A stretch of DNA of 64,000 nucleotides from an uncultured Spirochaetaceae bacterium (GCA_944389025.1 CALXKU010000001.1:1-64000); one strand, 5' to 3'. Positions 35,489 to 43,980 are shown, counted from the first letter of the stretch. Notes: a model not told the origin generated them from the letters alone. Made by a program: numbers and translations.

Positions 35489-37489
35489 TCATGTGAAATC
35501 GAGATCGTTCAGCATGTCAAATGAGCTTTGATCACCGCTGTAGAAATCCCCGTCTATCGCACTTTCAGCCTCCACGTTTATTACATCAACTAGTGAGAGG
35601 TCAAGGTTGTTAAGGAAATAAGGGCATTTTGCCCCGTCAAGCTCATAGGCCCTGATGCTCTTCGTGTTCCTCATCACATAAAGCTCATCCTTCGCCCTTG
35701 TTAGTGCGACATAGAGGCATCTCCTCTCTTCCTCAACCTCAGCCTGGCCATCCGCATACGCCCTCTCTGTCGGAAAAGCGTAGGGTGAGACGTCGAGGAT
35801 GAAGCAGACCGTGCTTTCTAGCCCTTTTGCGGAGTGGATTGTAGATAGCACCAGATAGTCATCCGTGCTCTCGTCCGTTCTCAGTGTCTCCTCAAGGCGC
35901 GGGGAGAGGACGAAATCGGATATGAAGGACTCAAGTCCGCTTGCCCTCTCTGCAAGGGAGAAGAGAATCTCGAAATCCTTCTTCCTGGAAGCCCACTCAT
36001 CCTTGTAAATTATGACAAGCCTCTCCTCAAGCGCTTTGCAGGATGTCTTTATGGCACTGATGGCGCTTCCCCTGTTGTCGTTTATCATCTCAAGCGTATC
36101 GGTAATCTGACGCGGAGCCTTGCTAAGCTTTAATGCTTTTAAAGCATCATCCACGCATGACGTGCCTCTTACCGCTTCGATGAATTTCAGCGCGCTTTTC
36201 TCCCCGATGCCACGGTAGAGTGTTAGAAAGCGCATCCATGCGATCTCATCATGTATGTTAAGAATGACACGGATAGGGGAAATCACATCCCTAATGTGTT
36301 TTGATTCCATCAGTGAGCTTCCACCATAGAGACGGTATGGAATGTCGTGCTCGATGCATACCGCTTCAACCCGCCTGAGACCCATCACAGTTCTGGAGAG
36401 CACCATATGATCCGAGTAATCGTAGTCTTTCTCACTGAGGTTCTGAAGGACCCTGTCAATTATGAAATTCGCCTCCTCGTACCCGTTATCGGTATGTACG
36501 AGCTTCGGACGGACGGAGCTATTTCCTTTCTTCGCAACAAGGCTCTTGTCATAATTGAGCGGGCTCTGGGAAAGAAGCCAGTTGGCCAGAGCAAGAATCT
36601 CTGCGTAGCTTCTGTAATTGGTTACAAGCTTATAAACCTTTGATTCCGGGACACGGCTTGAGAAGCTGTGTATGCTCTCGAAGTCCGAACCGCGGAAAGC
36701 GTATATGGACTGCGCATCATCCCCGACAGCGTAGATATGGGAGTTGCCATAAAATGATGATAGAAGATCGTACTGCAGAGGGTTCGTATCCTGCATCTCG
36801 TCTATAAGGATATGTTCATAGCGTCGCGTTATGTATTCTCTTGCCTTATCGTTCGTCCTGAGCGTTCTTGCCACTACGTATAACAGGTCGTCATAGTCCA
36901 GGTAGTGATGGCTTGCCTTGTACCTGACATATGACTCTATCGCATTGCGGTAATGCACGGCGTATTTCTTGATATACTCATCAAGTTCCCTCTCAGGGTA
37001 AGTACGTCTCAATTTCACTCTGATCGCATCGCTAAGGCTTTTTTTCGTATTGACCATGAACGAGTACACGTCGCTGATGTCCTTCCCCTTTATGGGCAGA
37101 GGGGATGAACTGTCCTTTGGAAACGTGTAACGGAATATGCTCTCAACATCGTCCTCGTCTATAAGGGAGTAACTGCTTTCACGGAAAACGCTAGGATTGC
37201 TCTTGATAAGCTCATAACACCATGAATGGAAGGTCTGTCCCGTGAGCGATGCCTTCTCTTTTATGCTGATCTCAGCCTTGACCCGCTCTGCAATCTCCCT
37301 TGCACTCTTTCTTGTGAAGGAGAGTATGATTATCCTGCCTGGTCTTATGCCTTTCTCAAGAAGATATGCTGCCCTGGCTATTATGACACGGGTCTTCCCG
37401 CTTCCCGCTCCGGCGAGTACGAGGATGTGCTTATCTTCCGCTTTGACCGCTTTCTTCTGCTCATCATTCAGATTTTCCATGTAGCCCAT
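35489..37489 (-). CDS. UvrD/PcrA-like superfamily 1 helicase
   Basis: 666-residue 3'-5' DNA helicase related to UvrD/Rep/PcrA, acting in repair or replication restart. Motifs: Q-motif LNDEQKKAV, Walker A AGAGSGKT, motif II LIDEMQDTNP, motif III VGDDAQSIYAFRG, motif V IHSAKGLE, motif VI YVALTRAKDELYV. Slightly short of the usual 720-750 residues. The C-terminal tail lacks the clear TUDOR end of PcrA. The promoter is an extended -10 (TG-C-TATGTT at 37501-37496) only 6 bases before the ATG, with no Shine-Dalgarno sequence. A second in-frame ATG lies 9 bases downstream. Confidence 0.9.
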   Translation of the reverse strand: MGYMENLNDEQKKAVKAEDKHILVLAGAGSGKTRVIIARAAYLLEKGIRPGRIIILSFTRKSAREIAERVKAEISIKEKASLTGQTFHSWCYELIKSNPSVFRESSYSLIDEDDVESIFRYTFPKDSSSPLPIKGKDISDVYSFMVNTKKSLSDAIRVKLRRTYPERELDEYIKKYAVHYRNAIESYVRYKASHHYLDYDDLLYVVARTLRTNDKAREYITRRYEHILIDEMQDTNPLQYDLLSSFYGNSHIYAVGDDAQSIYAFRGSDFESIHSFSSRVPESKVYKLVTNYRSYAEILALANWLLSQSPLNYDKSLVAKKGNSSVRPKLVHTDNGYEEANFIIDRVLQNLSEKDYDYSDHMVLSRTVMGLRRVEAVCIEHDIPYRLYGGSSLMESKHIRDVISPIRVILNIHDEIAWMRFLTLYRGIGEKSALKFIEAVRGTSCVDDALKALKLSKAPRQITDTLEMINDNRGSAISAIKTSCKALEERLVIIYKDEWASRKKDFEILFSLAERASGLESFISDFVLSPRLEETLRTDESTDDYLVLSTIHSAKGLESTVCFILDVSPYAFPTERAYADGQAEVEEERRCLYVALTRAKDELYVMRNTKSIRAYELDGAKCPYFLNNLDLSLVDVINVEAESAIDGDFYSGDQSSFDMLNDLDFT

Positions 37490-37591
37490 GAAAATAACAT
37501 AGCACAGTTTTTCTAAAAAGTATCATGGAAGAGGAAAAAATAAAGAGAAAAGCATACTAAAAGTAATAATAATGTGACTTATGGTACAAGA

Positions 37592-38527
37592 TTATACTTT
37601 TCTCAGTATTACCTTAGCCTTTCCTCCGCAGGCCATGCCGAGCGGACTATCTTTTTCTAGATCGAAATCTAAGACGCTGAATCTCTCTTTTCTTTTCAGC
37701 ATATCACGTGCCACATGTATGCACTCATTTTCAATCGCGCCGCCTCCGATTGTTGAATGTGTTGTGTTCTCTGTTACCGCCATCTCCGCACCGCTCTCCC
37801 TTGGCCCGGATCCGCTCTTTCCGATTATGCGGACTTTGATGACATCCTTCTCCTCCTTCTCAAGAAAAGAGAAAAGGGTCTCTTCTATTGTTATCTGTCT
37901 TTTTCCTTCTCTGTATGTTTTTATGATTTCGGCCATTATCGAAAGAGCGATCTCCTCAGGGCTCTCTGCGTTGATATCCAGCCCTATAGGGGAGTGAACG
38001 CTCTCAAGACTTTCCCCTTTGATTCCTCTCTCTTTTAAATGGGAGTAGGTGAGGCTGATCTTCTTACTGCTTCCAATCATGCCGACATAGCGCGCATCGT
38101 AGTTTCTCAGCACATAGTAAAGTGCCTCCTCGTCTGCTTTATGGCCATGTGTGAAAATCAGGAAATAGGGATTGGTGAAATCATACTTTCGTGAGAATAT
38201 GTTCTCGTAGCTGTCGATTACAATCAGGGCTTCATAAGGCCCGTCCTTTGTCACATCCGCCCTATCATCGAATATGACAAGAGGAAAGCCAATCATTTTT
38301 GCTATGCGGTATACGCTTTTGCCGATGTGACCGAAACCGAAAAGCACAAGGGTTGGCCTTAAAGCCACCGTCTCTTCAATAATTTCCCCTGATGGTGAGA
38401 AATCTGGAGAGGAGAATATGATCTCATCCCCTCTTAAAAAGCATTCGGCTCCTGTATGAGCATCAGTTAATCTCTTCAGCGCTCCCTTCTCAAGTGCTTT
38501 TATTATTTTTCCGTATTCCTCTCTCAT
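37592..38527 (-). CDS. XdhC/CoxI-like maturation factor with permuted domain order
   Basis: 311 residues. XdhC proteins insert the finished molybdenum cofactor, with its sulfur or selenium, into hydroxylases. They normally run CoxI-like domain first, Rossmann domain second. Here the Rossmann domain comes first (LFGFGHIGKSV near 62, YVGMIGSSKK near 146). The CoxI-like motifs stand at the C-terminus: SGPRESGAEMAV (about 239-250), STIGGGAIE (about 257-265) and GMACGGKAKV near the end, with the conserved Cys. The open frame is continuous, so this is a true rearranged gene. It overlaps the desulfurase gene by 4 bases, implying joint expression for sulfur/selenium loading. Confidence 0.8.
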   Translation of the reverse strand: MREEYGKIIKALEKGALKRLTDAHTGAECFLRGDEIIFSSPDFSPSGEIIEETVALRPTLVLFGFGHIGKSVYRIAKMIGFPLVIFDDRADVTKDGPYEALIVIDSYENIFSRKYDFTNPYFLIFTHGHKADEEALYYVLRNYDARYVGMIGSSKKISLTYSHLKERGIKGESLESVHSPIGLDINAESPEEIALSIMAEIIKTYREGKRQITIEETLFSFLEKEEKDVIKVRIIGKSGSGPRESGAEMAVTENTTHSTIGGGAIENECIHVARDMLKRKERFSVLDFDLEKDSPLGMACGGKAKVILRKV

Positions 38528-39651
38528 CTGCTTTCTTCCCTTATGGCTATAAGAGCCTCGTCAATCTCATCGTCTTTAGTGAACGGGCCTGCGGAAAGCC
38601 TTATCGTACCGCCCGGGTATGTCCCAATCGCTTTATGAGCCGTTGCTGCGCAGTGCAGTCCTACGCGGCTTTCTACCCCATGTTTATTTAGCAGGGAGGC
38701 TGCAAGCTCAGCGTTATCCATTCTTTTCGCACTTATGCTGATAACAGAATTCCTGTTTTCGTCCAATGTACCGTGAACCGTTATCGTATCAATTTTGAGA
38801 AGTCCTTCAAGAAGGCGCATCGTATTTCTTTTCTCCCTTGCCCTAAGAGTCTCAAGATTGTCTTTCACATATCTGACACTAGCTGCAAGCCCATATAGCC
38901 CGGGAAGATTCCGTGTCCCGGACTCGAACTTGTCGGGGAAGAGCTCCGGTTGCTCATAGCTGTCTGAGAAGCTGCCTGTTCCACCCGTTAAAAGAGGTCT
39001 GAGTTTCTCTGCAAAGCTCTTCTCTGCGACAAAGCCACCAGTGCCCTCAGGGCCTAGAAGACCTTTGTGACCTGAAAAGCAGAGTGCGCTTATTCCCAAT
39101 TCATCCATTTTTATATCCACATAGGGCAGGGCCTGTGCGGTATCGATTATGAACGGAAGGCGAAGGTGGGAGGCAATCGTAGCAAGTTTCTCAACGTCCT
39201 CGTTGACTCCGGTGACATTTGATGCGATTGAAAAGACGATTGCCTTCGTTCTCTCATTTTTAAGAGATGGAATCTCATCCAGCATGTTTCTTCCGCTTCC
39301 GTCTGTCGTTGGAAATGAGTAGTTAAGCCCGATGGAGGAAATGGTTCTCATCACCGCATTGTGCTCGCATGCCCCGATTATTATGTGATCACCTCTTTTG
39401 AGAAACCCGCGAAGCACGGTGTTTATCGATTCGGTCAATCCGGAATTAAGAAATACAGTGTCCTCTCCGCTGTGAGCGACAAGCCTGGCGATATCCTCCC
39501 TTAGGCTTATGAGATCGCTTACAGTCTCGTAGCTCTTTTCACTTGCGGTCCTGTTTATGTTCCGTCCGTTCTCTTTTAAGAATGTGAATACCCTCTCTGC
39601 AACCGAGGGTGCCTTAGGAAAACTCGTAGATGCGTTATCCAGGTAAATCAT
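38524..39651 (-). CDS. Cysteine desulfurase-like aminotransferase class V (EF2568 type)
   Basis: 375-residue PLP enzyme starting MIYLDNASTSFPK. The PLP lysine lies in SGHKGLLGPEG and the catalytic Cys in GLHCAATAHKAIG. Such enzymes take sulfur from cysteine or selenium from selenocysteine. This family is regularly found with selenium-dependent hydroxylases. I chose the ATG at 39651 over the longer frame to 39711, because the promoter (TTTCAT, 17 bp, TATAAT) ends 7 bases before it and the longer form would overlap yedE. No Shine-Dalgarno sequence is seen, so the transcript is likely leaderless. Confidence 0.9.
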   Translation of the reverse strand: MIYLDNASTSFPKAPSVAERVFTFLKENGRNINRTASEKSYETVSDLISLREDIARLVAHSGEDTVFLNSGLTESINTVLRGFLKRGDHIIIGACEHNAVMRTISSIGLNYSFPTTDGSGRNMLDEIPSLKNERTKAIVFSIASNVTGVNEDVEKLATIASHLRLPFIIDTAQALPYVDIKMDELGISALCFSGHKGLLGPEGTGGFVAEKSFAEKLRPLLTGGTGSFSDSYEQPELFPDKFESGTRNLPGLYGLAASVRYVKDNLETLRAREKRNTMRLLEGLLKIDTITVHGTLDENRNSVISISAKRMDNAELAASLLNKHGVESRVGLHCAATAHKAIGTYPGGTIRLSAGPFTKDDEIDEALIAIREESR

Positions 39652-39658
39652 GGAAAAC

Positions 39659-39696
39659 ATTATAACACTTTTCCATTGCAAATGAAAAAATATAAT
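39659..39696. promoter_or_regulatory. Overlapping divergent promoters of the desulfurase and yedE
   Basis: Minus strand: TTTCAT (39687-39682) and TATAAT (39664-39659), 17 bp apart. Plus strand: TATAAT at 39691-39696 with a poor -35 inside the first promoter. Both predicted starts lie within about 10 bases of their start codons. Overlap means the two polymerases would compete. Confidence 0.5.
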
Positions 39697-39711
39697 GGTA
39701 CGATTTCTCAT

Positions 39712-40788
39712 ATGAAATCATTGAAAGAAAAAAGGAATCTCGCCATAACCGGTGTCATCATCGGTGCTGTGGCGATTGTTTTGATGCATTTCGGCAATCC
39801 CGGGAACATGGGATTCTGCATAGCGTGTTTCATCCGAGACATCGCAGGTTCTCTAAGCCTGCATAATGCTGCGACCGTGCAGTACATGCGCCCCGAGATC
39901 ATCGGCATAGTTCTTGGTGCGTTCGCAGTAAGTGTCATCAAAGGGGAGTTCAAGAGCAGAGCGGGAAGTTCACCGCTACTGCGATTCATCCTCGGTTTTT
40001 TCATGATGGTTGGCGCTCTTGTCTTCCTTGGCTGCCCGCTTAGGATGGTTCTGCGTCTTGCCGCGGGGGATATGAACGCTTTTATCGGCCTCTTAGGGTT
40101 CATTGCAGGAATAGGGGCAGGTTCTTTTTTCCTTAACAATGGCTTCTCCCTGGGCCGTGCTCATAGCTCTGAGAGGATAGAAGGTGTGGCATTCCCTGCT
40201 ATCAACATTGTCCTTCTTATTATCCTTCTGTTCTTCCCGGCTCTGCTTAAGTTCAGTGAATCGGGACCTGGAAGCATGCACGCCCCGATTTTCCTCTCCC
40301 TGCTTGTCGCTTTCCTCGTTGGTGCGGCCGCCCAGCGTACTAGGCTCTGCATGGCAGGAGGGATCAGGGATATCTTCCTGATTAAGGATTTCACACTGAT
40401 AACAGGATTTTTATTCATATTCATAGCAGCTCTTATCGGTAACATCGCTATGGGTAATTTCCACATTGGCTTTCTGGATCAGCCGATAGCGCATGATAAG
40501 CATTTGTGGAATTTCCTTTCCATGGCTCTTGTAGGTCTTACGGCGGCAATGTTGGGTGGCTGTCCGCTCAGACAGCTTATTCTCGCAGGAGAGGGTAATA
40601 GCGACAGTGCCATAACGGTTCTTGGAATGCTTATCGGAGCCGCGTTCAGCCACAATGCGGGAGCGGCATCGGCAGTGGGAACGGGACCGGCTCTGATTGG
40701 AAAGGTAAGCGTCGTGTTCGGTCTTGTATTTTCTTTAGCACTTGCTGCTTTCATTACAGTGAGAAGGAGGAGCAATGAAAAGTGTTGA
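39712..40788 (+). CDS. yedE: YedE-type selenium/sulfur transporter
   Basis: 358-residue membrane protein of the YeeE/YedE family with about ten hydrophobic segments. Conserved cysteine motifs are present in each half: MGFCIACFIRD, FLGCPLRM, RTRLCMAGGIRD and LGGCPLRQL. In the selenium context this family is proposed to import a selenium compound. It overlaps the following TusA-like gene by 14 bases, starting the operon yedE-tusA-DUF3343-selD. Start is uncertain: the ATG at 39712 lacks a Shine-Dalgarno sequence, and in-frame TTG/ATG codons at 39676/39682 exist but lie upstream of the -10. Confidence 0.9.
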   Translation: MKSLKEKRNLAITGVIIGAVAIVLMHFGNPGNMGFCIACFIRDIAGSLSLHNAATVQYMRPEIIGIVLGAFAVSVIKGEFKSRAGSSPLLRFILGFFMMVGALVFLGCPLRMVLRLAAGDMNAFIGLLGFIAGIGAGSFFLNNGFSLGRAHSSERIEGVAFPAINIVLLIILLFFPALLKFSESGPGSMHAPIFLSLLVAFLVGAAAQRTRLCMAGGIRDIFLIKDFTLITGFLFIFIAALIGNIAMGNFHIGFLDQPIAHDKHLWNFLSMALVGLTAAMLGGCPLRQLILAGEGNSDSAITVLGMLIGAAFSHNAGAASAVGTGPALIGKVSVVFGLVFSLALAAFITVRRRSNEKC

Positions 40789-40981
40789 TGCGATGGGACT
40801 CAGCTGTCCTGAGCCTGTGATCATGGCGAAGAGGGCACTCAAAGACAGTCCCGATGGAATAGAGATCAAGGTAGATAACGTTGCAAGCAGGGAAAATGTC
40901 TCACGCTATCTTGAGGCAATGGGACTTAAAGTGAGCGTTGAGGAAAGGCGAGGAGAATGGAGAATAACGGGGAGGAGGTAG
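40775..40981 (+). CDS. yedF: TusA/YedF-like selenium carrier
   Basis: 68-residue TusA (SirA) domain with the key DAMGLSCPEPVIMAK motif; Cys10-Pro-x-Pro is the carrier site for sulfur or selenium. The usual selenium-type YedF adds a DsrE-like domain after this one, which is missing here. The gene stops and a DUF3343 gene follows in another frame. It is preceded by AGGAGGAGC inside yedE. Likely role: pass reduced selenium from the desulfurase or transporter toward SelD. The symbol is given by family and context. Confidence 0.82.
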   Translation: MKSVDAMGLSCPEPVIMAKRALKDSPDGIEIKVDNVASRENVSRYLEAMGLKVSVEERRGEWRITGRR

Positions 40982-41187
40982 TAATCACGTTTTTCTCTCA
41001 TTATGAGGCTGTCAAAGCAAGAAGGTGCCTTGGAGAGGGGACCCTCTCTCCTGTGCCACGGAGTCTTTCCTCGTCATGCGGTACAGCACTCTTTGTTTCC
41101 TCTGCTGCCTTTTACTCAAACCATGATTTCGTTTACGATAAGGCATATACCATGAAGGAGGGCAAATGGTCCGTCTTACAAGTTTAG
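40957..41187 (+). CDS. DUF3343 putative Se/S carrier protein
   Basis: 76-residue protein of the DUF3343 (Se_S_carrier-like) family. The family hallmark is seen as VPRSLSSSCGTALFV with the conserved SSCG cysteine, after an N-terminal VITFFSHYEAVKA strand-helix. These small proteins occur beside SelD and YedF and are thought to carry selenium or sulfur; biochemical proof is limited. It overlaps yedF by 25 bases and selD by 22 bases, showing dense coupling. A Cys in RRCLGEG is an additional candidate site. Confidence 0.78.
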   Translation: MENNGEEVVITFFSHYEAVKARRCLGEGTLSPVPRSLSSSCGTALFVSSAAFYSNHDFVYDKAYTMKEGKWSVLQV

Positions 41188-42191
41188 TCAGAACTTCAGG
41201 TTGTGCGGCAAAACTCAGCCCGAAGGATCTCGATAGCGTTCTCTCCGATATTCCTCTTATGAGATGTGACGGCCTCCTTGAAGGCTTTGAACATTCGGAT
41301 GATGCCCTGGTTTATGACATGGGTGATGGCAGGGTGCTCATCGAAACGGTCGATTTCTTCCCTCCGATGGTCGACGATCCTTTTACGTTCGGTCAGATTG
41401 CAGCGGCCAATGCTCTTTCCGATATCTATGCGATGGGGGGAGATCCTAAGCTTGCTATGAATCTGATGTGCTTTCCCCACTGCCTTGAACTTGCCATCAT
41501 GAAAGAGATCCTTCTTGGTGGAATGGACAAGGTTAGAGAGGCAGGGGCAGTCATTGCTGGCGGTCACACCATAAGTGACAGTGAACCCAAGTACGGGCTC
41601 TCAGTGACCGGATTCGCAAAAAAAAATGAGGTCTGGTACAACAGGGGGCTCAAGGAAGGAGATGTAATAATCCTTACGAAGAAGATTGGGGTTGGTGTGG
41701 TGAACACTGCAAGCAAGGTCGATGAAGCTGATGAAAGCAGTATAAAGGATGCCATAGCATCGATGACCACTCTTAATAAAAGAGCCCGTGACGCATCAAG
41801 GGGTCTTGATATTCATGCAGCAACAGATGTCACCGGCTTCTCTCTCTTAGGACATCTTAGGGAGATGGCGAAATCATCAGAAAAGACTGTTGAGATCAGC
41901 TACCATCTTGTACCTCAGATAGACGGAGCTCTGGAGCTTGCAAAGTTCGGTTTCCTCCCAGAGGGTGCATACAACAACAGGGAGTTCATCTCTCCGGATG
42001 TTTCCTTCTCCCCTGATATCAAGAGGGAGGAAGAGGATATCCTTTTCGATCCTCAGACATCAGGAGGACTTCTCCTTTCTATGGACAGGGAGAATGCGGA
42101 GATATTCCTTTCCCGTATGAAGGACACCCCTGCATCAATAATTGCAGAAGTGAAGGAAAAGGGAGAAAAGCTCTTAGCAGTCATTCCATGA
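41166..42191 (+). CDS. selD: Selenide, water dikinase
   Basis: 341-residue selenophosphate synthase, making selenophosphate from selenide and ATP. The active-site motif is SGCAAK with Cys13 and Lys16, so this is the Cys and not the selenocysteine form. The nucleotide-binding DFFPPMVDDPFTFGQIAA region and the C-terminal DPQTSGGLL are standard. Start ATG has AGGAGG 5 bases upstream. The neighbours are hydroxylase maturation genes; SelA/SelB and tRNA-Sec are not in the window, so SelD may serve the labile selenium cofactor only or also selenoproteins. Confidence 0.96.
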   Translation: MVRLTSLVRTSGCAAKLSPKDLDSVLSDIPLMRCDGLLEGFEHSDDALVYDMGDGRVLIETVDFFPPMVDDPFTFGQIAAANALSDIYAMGGDPKLAMNLMCFPHCLELAIMKEILLGGMDKVREAGAVIAGGHTISDSEPKYGLSVTGFAKKNEVWYNRGLKEGDVIILTKKIGVGVVNTASKVDEADESSIKDAIASMTTLNKRARDASRGLDIHAATDVTGFSLLGHLREMAKSSEKTVEISYHLVPQIDGALELAKFGFLPEGAYNNREFISPDVSFSPDIKREEEDILFDPQTSGGLLLSMDRENAEIFLSRMKDTPASIIAEVKEKGEKLLAVIP

Positions 42192-42401
42192 TTATGACCG
42201 ATTCTTAATACTCTTTCATTTCAAATGCAATCAAAGTATTTCTGGATCTAATTGATTTTGTTTATAAGATATGCCGCCAGTCCTGATTTCAACTTTAAAT
42301 TAGCGGGAATTAAGGGAAAACAGGGGTAATTTTGAGAAAATTTCCTCTAATTTTAAATCTTCATATATGATAGTGAGAAAGCAACAAAATGCAACATTTC
42401 C

Positions 42402-42430
42402 TTGCTAACTTTACCTATCCATGATATGCT
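42402..42430 (+). promoter_or_regulatory. Promoter of ygeW
   Basis: TTGCTA (42402-42407), 17 bp, TATGCT (42425-42430), followed by AGGAGG and ATG at 42455. Directly upstream lies GCAACAAAATGCAAC (42381-42395). The remaining 42192-42380 is AT-rich without other visible features; no terminator for selD was found. Confidence 0.55.
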
Positions 42431-42454
42431 CAATTTGATATAGGAGGACCTGCG

Positions 42455-43657
42455 ATGGCCAAAACCAAGAGTGATATCGAAGCTTTAATCAACAAACTGG
42501 AATCTCTCAATACTGAGGGTATGTATCTTGATGATTTCTTCCACACGTGGAAGAAGAATGATGATGAGATTGATGCGGTATTCACCGTTGCTGAAATTCT
42601 GAGAGGGCTGAGGGAGAACAACATCTCAGCAAAGGTTTTTGATTCAGGGCTTGGAATCAGCATCTTCCGCGATAATTCCACCAGAACCCGTTTCTCTTTC
42701 GCTTCCGCTTGTAATCTGCTGGGGCTTGAAGTACAGGATCTTGATGAGAAGCTTTCCCAGATCGCTCATGGTGAGACAGTGAGGGAGACTGCCAACATGG
42801 TATCCTTCATGGCGGATGTCATCGGTATCCGTGATGATATGTATATCGGAAAGGGACACACGTATATGAAGACCGTCAGTGAGGCAGTCCAGGAAGGCTA
42901 CAAGGATGATGTGCTTGAGCAGAGGCCGACCATCGTTAACCTCCAGTGCGATATCGATCATCCGACACAGGCCATGGCCGATATGCTCCATGTGATCAAT
43001 CATTTCGGCGGGGTGGAGAACCTCAAGGGAAAGAAGATCGCTATGACATGGGCGTACTCTCCTTCCTATGGTAAGCCGCTTTCCGTACCTCAGGGAATCA
43101 TAGGACTGTTCACCAGATTCGGAATGGATGTTGTTCTTGCACATCCTGAGGGCTATGATGTGATGAGCGATGTCGAGGACGTTGCTGCTGAGAATGCGAA
43201 GAAATCAGGAGGCTCATATAAGAAGGTATCTTCCATGCAGGAGGCTTTCAAGGATGCGGACATCGTATATCCGAAGTCATGGGCACCATATGCTGTTATG
43301 GAGGAGAGGACGAAGCTCGTAGAGGAAGGCAAGTTCGATGATCTCAAGGAGCTTGAGAAGAGATGCCTTGCAAATAACGCCAAGTTCAAGGATTGGACAT
43401 GCTCTGAGGAACTTATGAAGAGCACGAAGGATGGAAAGGCGCTCTACATGCACTGCCTGCCTGCGGACATCACAGGTGTAAGCTGCAAAGAGGGTGAAGT
43501 GGATGCATCCGTATTCGATCGCTATCTTGTTCCGCTTTACAAGGAAGCATCATACAAGCCTTACATCATCGCAGCCATGATATTCCTCTCCAAGTTCAAG
43601 GATCCATCTGCAAAACTCTCAGAGCTTCTTGAAGCGGGAAAGAAGAGGATTAAATAA
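42455..43657 (+). CDS. ygeW: YgeW-type knotted carbamoyltransferase
   Basis: 400-residue carbamoyltransferase of the YgeW family. The carbamoyl-phosphate site is FRDNSTRTRFSF (STRTR at 75-79), and HCLPADITG near residue 334 provides the second conserved site. It is longer than ornithine or aspartate carbamoyltransferases. YgeW is typical of anaerobic purine/urate catabolic clusters next to selenium-dependent hydroxylases and is proposed to act on ureido intermediates; ornithine is not its substrate in the family. Its presence here supports purine breakdown as the role of the island. Single-gene unit with its own promoter and a terminator-like stem. Confidence 0.93.
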   Translation: MAKTKSDIEALINKLESLNTEGMYLDDFFHTWKKNDDEIDAVFTVAEILRGLRENNISAKVFDSGLGISIFRDNSTRTRFSFASACNLLGLEVQDLDEKLSQIAHGETVRETANMVSFMADVIGIRDDMYIGKGHTYMKTVSEAVQEGYKDDVLEQRPTIVNLQCDIDHPTQAMADMLHVINHFGGVENLKGKKIAMTWAYSPSYGKPLSVPQGIIGLFTRFGMDVVLAHPEGYDVMSDVEDVAAENAKKSGGSYKKVSSMQEAFKDADIVYPKSWAPYAVMEERTKLVEEGKFDDLKELEKRCLANNAKFKDWTCSEELMKSTKDGKALYMHCLPADITGVSCKEGEVDASVFDRYLVPLYKEASYKPYIIAAMIFLSKFKDPSAKLSELLEAGKKRIK

Positions 43658-43682
43658 TAATCAGGTAGCATAAAAGATGAAG

Positions 43683-43709
43683 CAGGGACTCATAGCTGAG
43701 CCCCTGTTT
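43683..43709 (+). terminator. Terminator-like stem after ygeW
   Basis: CAGGGACTCA / TGAGCCCCTG with one mismatch and a TAGC loop, then TTTC and a pyrimidine stretch. It overlaps the stop of the convergent small gene. Confidence 0.5.
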
Positions 43710-43980
43710 CTCTCTCTTTCCGTCTTATTCTCTCAACAAAGCTTTCGCTAATGCTGTCTGGAAGAACCAGATGTACCTCAGTTCCCTCTGCTGTATGCAC
43801 TATTATGTCCGCTGTAGGGAGGCGAGGATTCTCATTTTCATCCTTTTCTACTATTTCAAAGCCGTCGACAGTAAGATTAAGGCCCGTATAGAGTCTTATC
43901 ATGTGTTCAAGAAATCCAGGAGTTTCTATCGCCCTTAGAAATGACTCTCTGCTGAATTTTTCCCCATTTTTGTCTTTCAT
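43690..43980 (-). CDS. Small hypothetical protein
   Basis: 96-residue protein I do not recognise. It begins MKDKNGEKFSRESFL and has a C-terminal charged helix (FVERIRRKERE). I start it at the ATG at 43980 because AAGGAG stands at the correct distance; the longer frame to 44064 would run through the exporter terminator. No membrane segment. Possibly a small regulatory or binding protein; no function can be assigned. Confidence 0.55.
   Translation of the reverse strand: MKDKNGEKFSRESFLRAIETPGFLEHMIRLYTGLNLTVDGFEIVEKDENENPRLPTADIIVHTAEGTEVHLVLPDSISESFVERIRRKERETGAQL

Noticed and set aside
41200-41215. Selenocysteine codon in selD
   Set aside because: The active-site residue is coded by TGT (Cys13), not TGA.
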